A DNA stretch of 64,000 nucleotides from Leuconostoc carnosum (GCF_014207505.1 NZ_JACHGL010000005.1:112358-176357); one strand, 5' to 3'. Counted from the stretch's first letter, positions 46,538-55,528 are shown. Numbers and translations: made by a program. The notes: generated by a model not told the origin, from the sequence alone.

Positions 46538-48604
46538 TTACTGTCCAAATAATCCCTTTACAGTATCCCATACTTTGCCGGCACCATCAACAGCTTTACC
46601 AACACCATTTGAAAAGTCTGAACCGATCTTTGACCAATCCATTCCCCCTGTTGACGATGAACCATCACTTGTATTATTTGGATTAGTAACGGTAAAGTTT
46701 GTACCTGGTGTATTAGGTAAGATTTGCTCTAAAGAAGTTTTCACAAGTGGTCCCATGGTCGCTGTTAAACCTAATGGTAAGCTTTTATTCTCACTCTTCG
46801 AATCTAGTCCCATCCATGTTGACGTGACAACATCTTTCGTGTACGCAAGCGCCCACGAATCTTTAGACGATTGTGAATTATCTGTATCATTAGGATTTTC
46901 AGTAGTCCCTGTCTTACCAGCAATAGTGAATCCAGCTGGCGAAGTTCCTGCACCTGTACCGTTTGTATAAGTACCAAGCATCATTCGTGTCATGTTATCA
47001 GCTACGCGTGAACTAATTACCCGCTTTTGCTTAGACTTTGGTTCCTTAACAATTACTTTCCCTGTTGCATCAACAATTTTGGTAATAAAGTGTGTTTGAC
47101 TCATAACACCATCATTAGCAAATGCTGTGTATGCTTGAGCCATTTGCATTGGCGAAACACCTGTCGTTAACCCACCCAATGACAAAGCCAAACTCTTATC
47201 TTTTTCAGATAAAGTCAAACCAAATTTTTTGGCGCTAGCAAAACCAGCATTAACACCAATTTTGTTAAGTAAGTAAACTGTTGGTACATTATAAGAGTGC
47301 GCCAGTGCCGAATACATCGGTACATTACCTGTCTCTACATTTAAGGCGTTATGCACTTCCCAGTTATCTGTTCCAAACGTACGCGTGGTATTTGGTAACG
47401 AAGTATCAATACTATACCCTCGTTCCAAAGCTGGCGCATATACAACAATCGGTTTAATTGCAGAACCTGGAGATAGTTTTGATTGTGTGGCATAGTTGAA
47501 GCCTCGGAAAGTATGTGTTGCTTCACGACCACCAACTACCGCACGTACACCACCATTTTTTGCATTAAGTACAACACTGGCAGCTTGCGCATCCGTATCA
47601 TAATTAAATAATGCGTTATTCTTAAAATCTTCCTGCAAATTTGTTTGATCTTGCTGATTCAGTGTTGTATATATCTTATATCCACGATTCATAACATCAC
47701 TTTCAGTTAGACCATACGTATTAATCGCTTCATGAATAACTGAATCAAAGAACCATGGATATTTGTAATTACCTGAATCATCGTAGGTATCATTCAATAT
47801 AATATCTGTTGCTTTGGCTTCACGCGCTTGTGACGCTGTTAATTTTTTGTTTTCAACCATCGTATTCAACACAACATTACGACGATTTTTAGCATTTTCT
47901 GGATGTTCAATTGGATTATAGAGTGCTGGGCTCGGCAACATTGCCGTTAAAGTAGCAGCTTGAGATGTTGTTAACTCACTGGCATGGACCCCAAAATATT
48001 TTTGAGAGGCATCTTCAACACCCCAAACACCATGACCAAACCAAGCATTATTCAAATACATTGTAATAATTTGTTTTTTTGTATAATCCTGTTCAACCTG
48101 CATAGACAGAAATATTTCTTTTGCTTTACGACTAATCGTTTGTTCTTGCGTCAAGTAAGCATTTTTAACCAGTTGCTGAGTTAATGTTGAACCGCCACCT
48201 GCAATCACACGCGATCCAGTTAACTTATTTCTCAAGTTCAATAAAGCTGCACGCACAATACCTTTGAAAGAGAAACCATACTCTCGATAAAAATTACGAT
48301 CCTCACTCGATATAACCGCATCACGCATATTTTGTGAAATATGATCATATTGAACATATGACCCTTTTTGTGAATATAACTCACCTGCCTTAGCACCAGA
48401 ATCATCAATAACTACTGCAGTGTTTGACAACGTTGCTTGTAAATTTTTCACCTGTGCTGTTTTAGCGACAACAACTAAATAAACACTCATCACTAAAAAG
48501 GATGTCAAAAAGAGCACAATTAATAAACGACCAAACTGCCATCTTTTTGAAATGGGTTTAAATTTTGCATATATAGACTTCATTGTATTTTTAAACCAAA
48601 CCAT
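46538..48604 (-). CDS. pbp1A: Class A penicillin-binding protein (PBP1A family)
   Basis: A 688-residue bifunctional wall synthase. A short cytoplasmic start and one membrane helix (FGRLLIVLFLTSFLVMSVYLVVV) are followed by the glycosyltransferase domain with SSEDRNFYREYGFSFKGI near 100 and GGSTLTQQLVKN near 137. The transpeptidase domain has SPGSAIKPI near 382 (SxxK), SYN near 445 and KTGTTE near 584. The C-terminal tail is Ser/Thr/Gly-rich. It starts four bases after the argR stop, so it is likely cotranscribed. Confidence 0.94.
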   Translation of the reverse strand: MVWFKNTMKSIYAKFKPISKRWQFGRLLIVLFLTSFLVMSVYLVVVAKTAQVKNLQATLSNTAVVIDDSGAKAGELYSQKGSYVQYDHISQNMRDAVISSEDRNFYREYGFSFKGIVRAALLNLRNKLTGSRVIAGGGSTLTQQLVKNAYLTQEQTISRKAKEIFLSMQVEQDYTKKQIITMYLNNAWFGHGVWGVEDASQKYFGVHASELTTSQAATLTAMLPSPALYNPIEHPENAKNRRNVVLNTMVENKKLTASQAREAKATDIILNDTYDDSGNYKYPWFFDSVIHEAINTYGLTESDVMNRGYKIYTTLNQQDQTNLQEDFKNNALFNYDTDAQAASVVLNAKNGGVRAVVGGREATHTFRGFNYATQSKLSPGSAIKPIVVYAPALERGYSIDTSLPNTTRTFGTDNWEVHNALNVETGNVPMYSALAHSYNVPTVYLLNKIGVNAGFASAKKFGLTLSEKDKSLALSLGGLTTGVSPMQMAQAYTAFANDGVMSQTHFITKIVDATGKVIVKEPKSKQKRVISSRVADNMTRMMLGTYTNGTGAGTSPAGFTIAGKTGTTENPNDTDNSQSSKDSWALAYTKDVVTSTWMGLDSKSENKSLPLGLTATMGPLVKTSLEQILPNTPGTNFTVTNPNNTSDGSSSTGGMDWSKIGSDFSNGVGKAVDGAGKVWDTVKGLFGQ

Positions 48605-48607
48605 AGA

Positions 48608-49078
48608 TTAGCCTATTAATGTTGACCAATGTGCAGTTAATTTTGAGGCACTTTCTTCATCTGGGCTAGTCACATATATTGTATCAAAACCAGCTAAAGT
48701 GGCAACAACTTCGGGTAAATTGGCATCATCAATAATACCAGCAACAGTATTACCGCTAGAATCCGTTGTTTTAACAATTGTCATAAATTGAACTTGTTGA
48801 ACAAAAATAGCATACTCAGATAACGCGCTATCAACCGCATTTTGTGTCACTACTGGATCCACAATTGGATCAGAATCAGATAACTGTTGGTATCTTAATT
48901 CACCATTCTCATCCTTAATACGTACAATACCCAGTGAACGGATATCACGAGAAATAGTTGTCTGTGTCGTTTCGACACCTTGTTCTAGTAATTGACCTAA
49001 CAATACATTCTGACTAGCAATTGGTTTATTTCTAATAATTTCAAGAATTAGTTCTTGACGTTGTTGCTTTGAAATCAT
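48608..49078 (-). CDS. argR: Arginine repressor ArgR
   Basis: A 156-residue transcription factor. The N-terminal winged helix is KQQRQELILEIIRNKPIASQNVLLGQLLEQGVETTQTTISRDIRSLGIVRIKDE; the C-terminal arginine-binding hexamer domain includes SGNTVAGIIDDANLPEVVATLAGFDTI with the conserved aspartates. It controls arginine metabolism. AGGAG precedes the ATG. It follows argS by 49 bp in the same direction; argS is itself under a T-box. Confidence 0.94.
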   Translation of the reverse strand: MISKQQRQELILEIIRNKPIASQNVLLGQLLEQGVETTQTTISRDIRSLGIVRIKDENGELRYQQLSDSDPIVDPVVTQNAVDSALSEYAIFVQQVQFMTIVKTTDSSGNTVAGIIDDANLPEVVATLAGFDTIYVTSPDEESASKLTAHWSTLIG

Positions 49079-49127
49079 TACTGTCTCCTAATTAGACATA
49101 CCCCAAATTATGTTGACACAATTCGAG

Positions 49128-50819
49128 TTACATCTCTTCTGGTGCCTGAACACCTAACAGACGCAAACTTTCTGACAAAACAATCGTCACCGATTGTACC
49201 AATGCCAAACGTGCATTTAATTGCGAATCATCCGTTAAAATTTTGGAATTAGCATAATATTTGTTAAATGCACGAGATAGTGTCAAAGCATATTTTGCGA
49301 TAATGCTTGCTTCACGTTGATCCCATGCACGTCTAACAGTAGCTGGAAAATTATTTAGTATGGTAATGATATCCCAAGTTGATGAATCTGTCAAACTCAG
49401 GTCGCCAGTTGTTATCATCTGACCTGCCTTACGCAAAATAGATTTGGCACGCGCATTTGTATACTGTACATATGGACCGGTATCGCCTTCGAAACGTACA
49501 ACTTCATCCAAATTAAAGTCAAAGTTATTTGTGCGATCATTCATTAAATCATGAAAAACAACCGCGCCAGCGCCAACTTGCTCAGCAACCATGTCTTTAT
49601 TATTTAGTGTTGGGTTCTTTTCTTCAATTTGCTTCAATGCCAAGTCATGTGCATCATCCAAAACATCTTTCAATAGGACCACATCACCCTTACGTGTTGA
49701 CATTTTTTTGCCATTAAAAGTAATCAATCCAAAAGAAATATGTTCAATATCATCAGCCCAATCAAATCCCATCAAGGATAGAACGGCCTTCATTTGCGTA
49801 AAATGTTCACGTTGTTCGCCACCAACAACGTAAAGTGACTTAGTAAAATGATAAGTATCTTTACGATAGATAGCTGCTGCCAAATCACGTGTCATATACA
49901 ACGTTGCACCATCTGACCGTTTAATCATAGCTGGTGTTAGGTTAGGATTAATTCCTGATAAATCAACAATTTGTGCACCCTGTGAGCGAACAAGAAGCGC
50001 TTTATCTTCCAATAAATCAATCACTTTGTCCATTTTATCATTGTAAAATGCTTCACCATTGAATGAATCAAAACTAATCCCTAAGCGATCATAAATTTCA
50101 GTAAATTCCTTCAATGATTCCTCACGGAACCATTGCCATAAGTTATGTGCTTCTTGATCGCCATCCTCTAGCTTTTTAAACCAAGCACGGCCTTCATCAT
50201 TTAACGTATCATCGACCTTAGCTTTTGCATGAAACTCAACATAGTAGCGCAATAATGTCGCAATTGGATCGGCTTTCACTTCGTCAGCAGATCCCCATGT
50301 CTTATAAGCATAAATTAATTTACCAAACTGCGTGCCCCAATCACCTAAATGATTAATCTTAACTGGCACGTAACCGTTTTTAGCAGTAATATTTGCCAAC
50401 GCATTACCAATCACTGTTGATCGCAAATGACCCATAGACATAGGCTTAGCGATGTTTGGCGAAGACATGTCAATAGTCACATTATTGCCTTCACCATCAT
50501 CATTATGACCAAAATGAGACTTTAAATCAATAATTGTCTGCAAGGTTTTAGCTGACGTTGCCACTTTATCCAAAAAAAAGTTAACATATGGCCCTGTTGC
50601 TACAACTTTTTCAAACTCATCCTGATTAATTTGTGCCACAATATCAGTTGCAATTTGCTGTGGTGCTTTATGAAGTACTTTAGCCAACGTAAAAGTTGGA
50701 AACGCTACATCACCGAGATCCGAAGACTTTGGTGATTCTAATTTTTCTGAAATTTGTTCTGCTGTTAGGTCAGTCAACACATCCAAAAGTGCTACAACAA
50801 CCTTTTTATTTCCTGTCAT
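49128..50819 (-). CDS. argS: Arginyl-tRNA synthetase
   Basis: A 563-residue class I synthetase. The N-terminal additional domain is short; the HIGH-like motif is DMSSPNIAKPMSMGHLRSTVIGNAL near 117 (MSMGHLRS), the KMSKS-like motif is KKMSTRKGDVV near 365, and the anticodon-binding domain ends in RLLGVQAPEEM. Length is normal. AAGGAA precedes the ATG. A T-box leader lies upstream and argR just downstream. Confidence 0.96.
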   Translation of the reverse strand: MTGNKKVVVALLDVLTDLTAEQISEKLESPKSSDLGDVAFPTFTLAKVLHKAPQQIATDIVAQINQDEFEKVVATGPYVNFFLDKVATSAKTLQTIIDLKSHFGHNDDGEGNNVTIDMSSPNIAKPMSMGHLRSTVIGNALANITAKNGYVPVKINHLGDWGTQFGKLIYAYKTWGSADEVKADPIATLLRYYVEFHAKAKVDDTLNDEGRAWFKKLEDGDQEAHNLWQWFREESLKEFTEIYDRLGISFDSFNGEAFYNDKMDKVIDLLEDKALLVRSQGAQIVDLSGINPNLTPAMIKRSDGATLYMTRDLAAAIYRKDTYHFTKSLYVVGGEQREHFTQMKAVLSLMGFDWADDIEHISFGLITFNGKKMSTRKGDVVLLKDVLDDAHDLALKQIEEKNPTLNNKDMVAEQVGAGAVVFHDLMNDRTNNFDFNLDEVVRFEGDTGPYVQYTNARAKSILRKAGQMITTGDLSLTDSSTWDIITILNNFPATVRRAWDQREASIIAKYALTLSRAFNKYYANSKILTDDSQLNARLALVQSVTIVLSESLRLLGVQAPEEM

Positions 50820-50873
50820 TTGCTCTTATTCCTTTATTTGTTATTATACCGTATTTTTTAATTACGATATAAA

Positions 50874-51045
50874 AAAACTCATCCCCTGTTTAACATTAAC
50901 AAGAGACGAGTTTTAACCCGCGGTACCACTCTAATAGCTTCAATATTCACCACTCATTATTCTATTAAAGACTCTGAGTATGCGACCGTTTCTATTCAAG
51001 ACCTGACTTTCATCGCCACAGGTTCGCTAAACTCGAATATTTGAA
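50874..51045 (-). ncRNA. T-box leader of argS
   Basis: AGTGGTACCGCGGG (50917-50930) is a canonical T-box, followed by a terminator whose arms run from AAAACTC (50874) to GAGTTTT (50914), ending in Ts. Upstream stems include ACCTG/CAGGT and a CGC triplet in GGTCGCATACTC that could be the arginine specifier, not proven. It shares the string TGTGGCGATGA with the glycine leader. The leader runs to the end of the DUF2187 gene, so its promoter may lie within that gene. Confidence 0.88.
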
Positions 51046-51051
51046 ACATAT

Positions 51052-51366
51052 TTACTCTTCTTCGTCTGCATCAGCTTGCTGAGGTGCTGGTGCGTGTTTA
51101 ATCACTTCTATTTCATCCATACGAACCACAGCACGATGATTCATTTCATTCACTGCTGGTTGGTCTGAAGGATCATTTTCTGTAATCTCGACTAATAATG
51201 CATTTTCATATATTTTTTCAACTTGGCCCGTGAATGGCTTTTCTAAATTACCGTATGCTGGTGCAAGTAAAACATCGCCAACATTATATTTTGAGGCTTT
51301 AGTTTCTTCTTCGTCTACCATATTATTTGTTAGTGCACAATCGCGTAACAAAAAATCATGATTCAT
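51052..51366 (-). CDS. DUF2187 family protein
   Basis: About 104 residues. The central KYNVGDVLLAPAYGNLEKPFTGQVEKIYENALLVEITE fits the small SH3-like DUF2187 fold; the C-terminal tail is acidic (QQADADEEE). Function unknown. The ATG at 51366 has no near ribosome site; AGGAGG lies 33 nt upstream and fits a short GTG-initiated reading frame whose stop overlaps the region just before this ATG, so coupled translation is likely. A later in-frame ATG at 51321 also lacks a ribosome site. Confidence 0.7.
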   Translation of the reverse strand: MNHDFLLRDCALTNNMVDEEETKASKYNVGDVLLAPAYGNLEKPFTGQVEKIYENALLVEITENDPSDQPAVNEMNHRAVVRMDEIEVIKHAPAPQQADADEEE

Positions 51367-51367
51367 A

Positions 51368-51394
51368 TCAATTTTTGTCCGCTACCTTGTACAC
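51368..51394 (-). CDS. Candidate 8-codon leader reading frame ahead of the DUF2187 gene
   Basis: AGGAGG (51399-51404) stands four bases from a GTG that reads eight sense codons (MYKVADKN) and ends in TGA two bases before the DUF2187 ATG. It may deliver ribosomes to that gene by coupling. Too short to be confident. Confidence 0.35.
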   Translation of the reverse strand: MYKVADKN

Positions 51395-51445
51395 AATTCC
51401 TCCTATAATCGATGTGTAACACCATATTCTATCATAAAATCCGCA

Positions 51446-52639
51446 TTAATTCAACGTAATCATTCGTTCTATAATTTCACGTGCAATAGCAATTTTAGAC
51501 GCTTTTGCCAATGTTTGCGCACGCTCATCACGAGTCAAAATTGTTACTGCGTTATTATCTGATGAAAAACCTGCGTCTTGCCGGCTAACGTCATTTGCAA
51601 CTAACATATCAGCATTTTTGGATACTAGCTTTTCTTGTCCAGACTGGATAATATGCTGTGTTTCAGCAGCAAAACCGACAACACGTTGCCCCGCTTTTTT
51701 ACTTTGCCCAATCGCTTTTAAAATATCAGGATTTTGTACTAAATTCAATGTCAATGTACTATCGGCTTGCTTTTTAATTTTATGCACTAATTCTGCCGTT
51801 GGTTTGAAATCAGCTACCGCAGCAGCAGCAATAAAGTAGTCAGCATCTTCGAATTCGCTCATCGACATATCGTACATTTCTTGTGCAGATTTCACCATAA
51901 TTTGACGGACACCGAAAATTGTTTCGCGATTGATCGTCGTAATCAAGGTCACATGAGCGCCATGTTCTGCTGCTGCACGCGCCAAAGCATATCCCATTTT
52001 ACCGCTTGATCGGTTAGTTAAATATCGCACTGGATCAATCGCTTCACGTGTACCGCCTGCTGTAATCACAACTTTTTTGCCTTGTAACTTACCAGACCGG
52101 CTGCGTAATCGAACATCAGTTTGACTCAAAATAGTTTCGGGTTCAGGTAGTCTACCTTTAGCATCATAACCTTCTGCCAAAAAACCAGTTTCGGGTTCAA
52201 TCACAAGCCAGCCATCTGTCTGTAATTGCTTAATATTGCGGGAAACAGCTAAATTATTAAGCATGTGATCATTCATAGCTGGTGCGATAACTTTATCTGC
52301 AGCCGATGCCATTATCGTTGCAGTTACCGCATCATCAGCAATGCCATTTGCTATTTTACCAATAATATTAGCAGTAGCTGGTACCACCAAAATAATATCT
52401 GCCCATTTTGCCCAATCAATGTGTACAACAGCTGACTCTGGAGCATTAAATAAATCAGTTAATACTTCGTGCCCTGATAAAATCGCTAAAGTACGGCTTG
52501 TAATAAATTCTTGTGCCGATTTTGTCATTCCCACGCGTACTTGAGCATCATTTTTAACGAGTAAACGTACAAGAGTTGTTGCCTTATAGGCTGCAATGCT
52601 ACCTGTTACAATTACTAATACATTTTTATTAGTGAACAT
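51446..52639 (-). CDS. coaBC: Bifunctional phosphopantothenoylcysteine decarboxylase/phosphopantothenate-cysteine ligase
   Basis: A 397-residue fused coenzyme A enzyme. The N-terminal CoaC flavoprotein domain has VTGSIAAYKA, H73 (VVHIDWAKWAD), N123 in IAPAMNDHM; the CoaB domain begins near 185 with KKVVITAGGTREAIDPVRYLTNRSSGKMG and has KIKKQADSTLTLNLVQNPDIL near 285. Where the catalytic cysteine of the decarboxylase is expected (33 residues after the PAMN asparagine, as in E. coli Dfp), this protein has E156 in GFLAEGYDAKGR. AGGAAAG precedes the ATG. Confidence 0.92.
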   Translation of the reverse strand: MFTNKNVLVIVTGSIAAYKATTLVRLLVKNDAQVRVGMTKSAQEFITSRTLAILSGHEVLTDLFNAPESAVVHIDWAKWADIILVVPATANIIGKIANGIADDAVTATIMASAADKVIAPAMNDHMLNNLAVSRNIKQLQTDGWLVIEPETGFLAEGYDAKGRLPEPETILSQTDVRLRSRSGKLQGKKVVITAGGTREAIDPVRYLTNRSSGKMGYALARAAAEHGAHVTLITTINRETIFGVRQIMVKSAQEMYDMSMSEFEDADYFIAAAAVADFKPTAELVHKIKKQADSTLTLNLVQNPDILKAIGQSKKAGQRVVGFAAETQHIIQSGQEKLVSKNADMLVANDVSRQDAGFSSDNNAVTILTRDERAQTLAKASKIAIAREIIERMITLN

Positions 52640-52710
52640 ACTTTCCTCAACTACTAATACATGTTAGAGATCGCTTTTCATGACATTTTCTTGTCAAATA
52701 TCACTTTCAT

Positions 52711-53523
52711 TTAAAAACCTTTTTCAAGCAGTTTCCCAGCAACTGGCAATTGGCCTAATTGATCTACCTTTTGACCATCGACGACTACCAAATTAGCAGG
52801 TGATTGGGCTAATGATGTGAAAGCATTGATTGATTGATTCTGGAAATATTTATCATCAGCACCAGCTAAACCAGCTTGCACTGTATCAATACGATAGCGT
52901 TCAGCATTAGCTCGTGTCTTTGTTGCGTCAGCTTCAGCAATAGCTGTCGCCATTAATGCATCATTTTTTGCTTTAGTAGTTAATTCAATTGAACGTGCTT
53001 CACCTTCAGCTTTAGCGATTGTAGCCACACGTTCACGATCGGCTGTTAGTTGTTTGTCCATGGCTTCTTGAATAGAAGCTGAAGGACGTAATTCATCAAT
53101 ATTAATACGGTCAACATTAATCCCGTATGTATTTGTCAAGTCACCAATTGCCGTTGCTAATTGCACATTAATCTTGGTAGTTGACCCTAATGCTTCATTT
53201 AATTCCATACGCCCAATGATATCACGAAGATGACCACGAACTAATTGTGCCATCGATTCTACTGAGTCAGTATTTTCATAGCGATACTTAACAGCATCAG
53301 TCACATGATAATTTAAGGTAACACTTGCTTTTATATCAGCGTTATCAGCCGTAATCACCGAATAGTCAGGCAGACGTAAGGGGCGCATTGCCAAGCTCAC
53401 TTTACGTATTGCTTGAAGAAATGGGATATAAAAATGCAACCCCGCTTCCTTACGACGACTATATTTGCCTAATGTTTCAACTAAACCAGCATTATTCTGT
53501 GGCACAATTTTAAAAAATAACAT
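52711..53523 (-). CDS. SPFH/Band 7 domain protein
   Basis: A 270-residue protein with a band 7 domain: FFKIVPQNNAGLVETLGKYSRRKEAGLHFYIPF at the start, then the long coiled helix SIQEAMDKQLTADRERVATIAKAEGEARSIELTTKAKNDALMATAIAEADATKTRANAERYRIDTVQAG. Homologues usually have an N-terminal membrane helix of 20-25 residues; here the SPFH core begins almost at the first residue and the upstream gene ends 14 bp away, so no helix is encoded. Role likely in membrane microdomains or protein quality control, inferred. Confidence 0.85.
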   Translation of the reverse strand: MLFFKIVPQNNAGLVETLGKYSRRKEAGLHFYIPFLQAIRKVSLAMRPLRLPDYSVITADNADIKASVTLNYHVTDAVKYRYENTDSVESMAQLVRGHLRDIIGRMELNEALGSTTKINVQLATAIGDLTNTYGINVDRINIDELRPSASIQEAMDKQLTADRERVATIAKAEGEARSIELTTKAKNDALMATAIAEADATKTRANAERYRIDTVQAGLAGADDKYFQNQSINAFTSLAQSPANLVVVDGQKVDQLGQLPVAGKLLEKGF

Positions 53524-53537
53524 ATTTCTCCCTCTTT

Positions 53538-53882
53538 TTACTTCAATTCTCTCAACGTCAAAATATTACCATTAGCTTCAATAATAGCGTAATCAGCATC
53601 TTGATGCACACGCGATGAATTATCAATCAAATAACGATAATAAATACCTGAAACATTTACTAATTGACTTGCTAAATCAAAATTTTCACCTGAAATCACC
53701 TGCCCAACAAATTGGCGATCTTCAAATGTTTCTGGGTGTAACCCCTCCTCTAATAGTTTCGTTAAAAAGTTGTTTAACGAACGCCCTTCTTGATTAGCTC
53801 TTTTAGCTAAAGCCTCATGCAATTTTGGATCAATTCGCAGTGGAATTTTCCCTGATTTTTGTGAATTGTTTTTGTCAACCAT
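53538..53882 (-). CDS. Ribbon-helix-helix (HicB/Arc-like) protein
   Basis: A 114-residue protein. The region SGKIPLRIDPKLHEALAKRANQEGRSLNNFLTKLLEEGL is a ribbon-helix-helix DNA-binding fold like the antitoxin HicB tail or Arc. The rest (FVGQVISGENFDLASQLVNVSG...) is unassigned. No toxin gene is adjacent; the next gene downstream is the SPFH protein 14 bp away. No Shine-Dalgarno is seen; TGATATCAT ends six bases before the ATG. It may regulate its own operon. Confidence 0.75.
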   Translation of the reverse strand: MVDKNNSQKSGKIPLRIDPKLHEALAKRANQEGRSLNNFLTKLLEEGLHPETFEDRQFVGQVISGENFDLASQLVNVSGIYYRYLIDNSSRVHQDADYAIIEANGNILTLRELK

Positions 53883-53938
53883 ATCTATATGATATCACAT
53901 TCAGACTAGATTAACATCTTTTGCGTTATTTTTTTCAC

Positions 53939-53970
53939 AAAAAAGACTTAGGAAACCCCAAATCTTTTTT
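53939..53970 (-). terminator. Terminator after murE
   Basis: AAAAAAGATTTGGG and CCTAAGTCTTTTTT pair (two wobbles) around GTTT on the minus strand. Confidence 0.85.
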
Positions 53971-53980
53971 ATTTGCTTTA

Positions 53981-55456
53981 TTAATCGTGATATTGGCGCA
54001 CTACTGCATAATCACCAATATATGGTTCGTCCACGCCGTTAATCTTTTGGTAAGGGTCTTCCCCTTTACCAGCAACAATAACAATATCTTTATCACCTGC
54101 TTGTGCTATTGCGTCATGAATAGCTTGAATGCGATCCATTTCAAAATGAACTTCAAGACAGTCATTTTCAATATAATTGGCTATTTGATGCGCAATATCT
54201 AGTGGATTTTCATATTGTGGGTCATCAGCTGTCAAATAAACCACATCAGCGAGCTCTGAAACAACACGGCCAAAATCTGCTCGACGAGATACGCCTTTAT
54301 TGCCAGGTGAACCAACAACCACCAAAACCTGTCCTTCAGGATATTGGTTTTGTGCAAAACTAAGCAAGGCACGCATCGACGCATAATTATGCGCATAATC
54401 TACGAAAGCCACACCATGACCTGCAATAGGAAGACTCAGCATACGCCCAGGAATAAAGACTTCATCCAGGCCGTAAAGCATATCTTGATGATTCGCCCCA
54501 GCTAGTGACGTCATAATTAATGCCGCCATAGCATTTGATTCATTAAAATCTCCAGGTAAATTTAATCGATAGCGACCTGAAATCTCAATAATATCACTTT
54601 CTTGAACCGTAAAACGGCTTTCGTGGATAGCACTTTCTTGAGATGTATAGGTGTAGTCACCACCGTTTTCAAACAAACTGTACGTATATATTTTGTCATG
54701 TGTTTTTTTGGCATGCTTTAAGATGTCATTTAGATGATCACTTTCCGCGTTAATTATGACCTCATCTGAATGATCAAATAACATCATTTTGTGCGCTAAA
54801 TAATCTTCAAATGTTGGATGCTCATTTGGACCGATATGGTCGGGAGATATATTTAAAAATGCACCAACCTGATATCGCAAGCCATAAACCCGTTGCTTGA
54901 GATAAGCCTGTGAACTGACTTCCATAATTAAATGCGTCATGCCATTATCTACCGCTTGCCGCATATCTTTAAATAACTCATATGATTCAGGGGTCGTCAA
55001 ATCTGATTTTTTCTTATCGGCATTGGTCACCCCAGTAATGCGATCAACAGTTGAAAAAAGCGCAGTATGATTATTTGTGGCATGTTTTAAGATGTTATAT
55101 GCCATATAGGCTGCCGTTGTCTTACCTTTTGTTCCAGTAAACGCACCAATCCATAACTGGTTTTGCGGATAATCAAAGAATGCCATGGATAAAATTGATA
55201 GCGCTTTTTGAACATTTGTCACTAACCATTGTGGTTGTGGTAAATTCAAGATTTTTTCTGTAATCAGACCTGTGACACCATTGACGTCATTTAAATACTC
55301 AATTTTAAATGCACCTTTGACGACAAAAAGTGTATTGTCTTTAACCTGCCGCGTATCATAGTGCAAAAAATCAAAAGTCATCCTATTTTTTGGTTTTGAC
55401 ACTAAAAGATTATGTTCGTTTAAAAGTTGCTCAATTGTTTCACTTGTAATTTGCAT
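53981..55456 (-). CDS. murE: UDP-N-acetylmuramoyl-L-alanyl-D-glutamate--L-lysine ligase (MurE)
   Basis: About 491 residues; adds the third residue of the wall peptide. The ATP loop is TGTKGKTTAAYMAY near 107; EVSSQAYLKQR near 188 and NISPDHIGPNEHPTFEDY near 205 are Mur ligase motifs; the specificity loop reads TADDPQYENP rather than the diaminopimelate-type DNPR, consistent with lysine. Start at 55456: no Shine-Dalgarno, and TATAAT ends six bases before the ATG, immediately after the terminator of dus. This points to a leaderless transcript or a promoter inside the T-run. Confidence 0.92.
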   Translation of the reverse strand: MQITSETIEQLLNEHNLLVSKPKNRMTFDFLHYDTRQVKDNTLFVVKGAFKIEYLNDVNGVTGLITEKILNLPQPQWLVTNVQKALSILSMAFFDYPQNQLWIGAFTGTKGKTTAAYMAYNILKHATNNHTALFSTVDRITGVTNADKKKSDLTTPESYELFKDMRQAVDNGMTHLIMEVSSQAYLKQRVYGLRYQVGAFLNISPDHIGPNEHPTFEDYLAHKMMLFDHSDEVIINAESDHLNDILKHAKKTHDKIYTYSLFENGGDYTYTSQESAIHESRFTVQESDIIEISGRYRLNLPGDFNESNAMAALIMTSLAGANHQDMLYGLDEVFIPGRMLSLPIAGHGVAFVDYAHNYASMRALLSFAQNQYPEGQVLVVVGSPGNKGVSRRADFGRVVSELADVVYLTADDPQYENPLDIAHQIANYIENDCLEVHFEMDRIQAIHDAIAQAGDKDIVIVAGKGEDPYQKINGVDEPYIGDYAVVRQYHD

Positions 55457-55462
55457 ATTCTT

Positions 55463-55468
55463 ATTATA
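55463..55468 (-). promoter_or_regulatory. -10 box directly ahead of murE (possible leaderless start)
   Basis: The minus strand reads TATAAT, six bases (AAGAAT), then the murE ATG. The upstream terminator T-run abuts the box. No convincing -35 at 17 bp. Confidence 0.5.
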
Positions 55469-55469
55469 C

Positions 55470-55502
55470 AAAAAAAGTTGTGTCAAATACAGACACAACT
55501 TT
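55470..55502 (-). terminator. Terminator after dus
   Basis: AAAGTTGTGTC and GACACAACTTT pair exactly around a 7-nt loop, followed by a run of seven Ts on the minus strand. Confidence 0.92.
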
Positions 55503-55528
55503 GAATCAATCAATTAAAAACTATAAAA

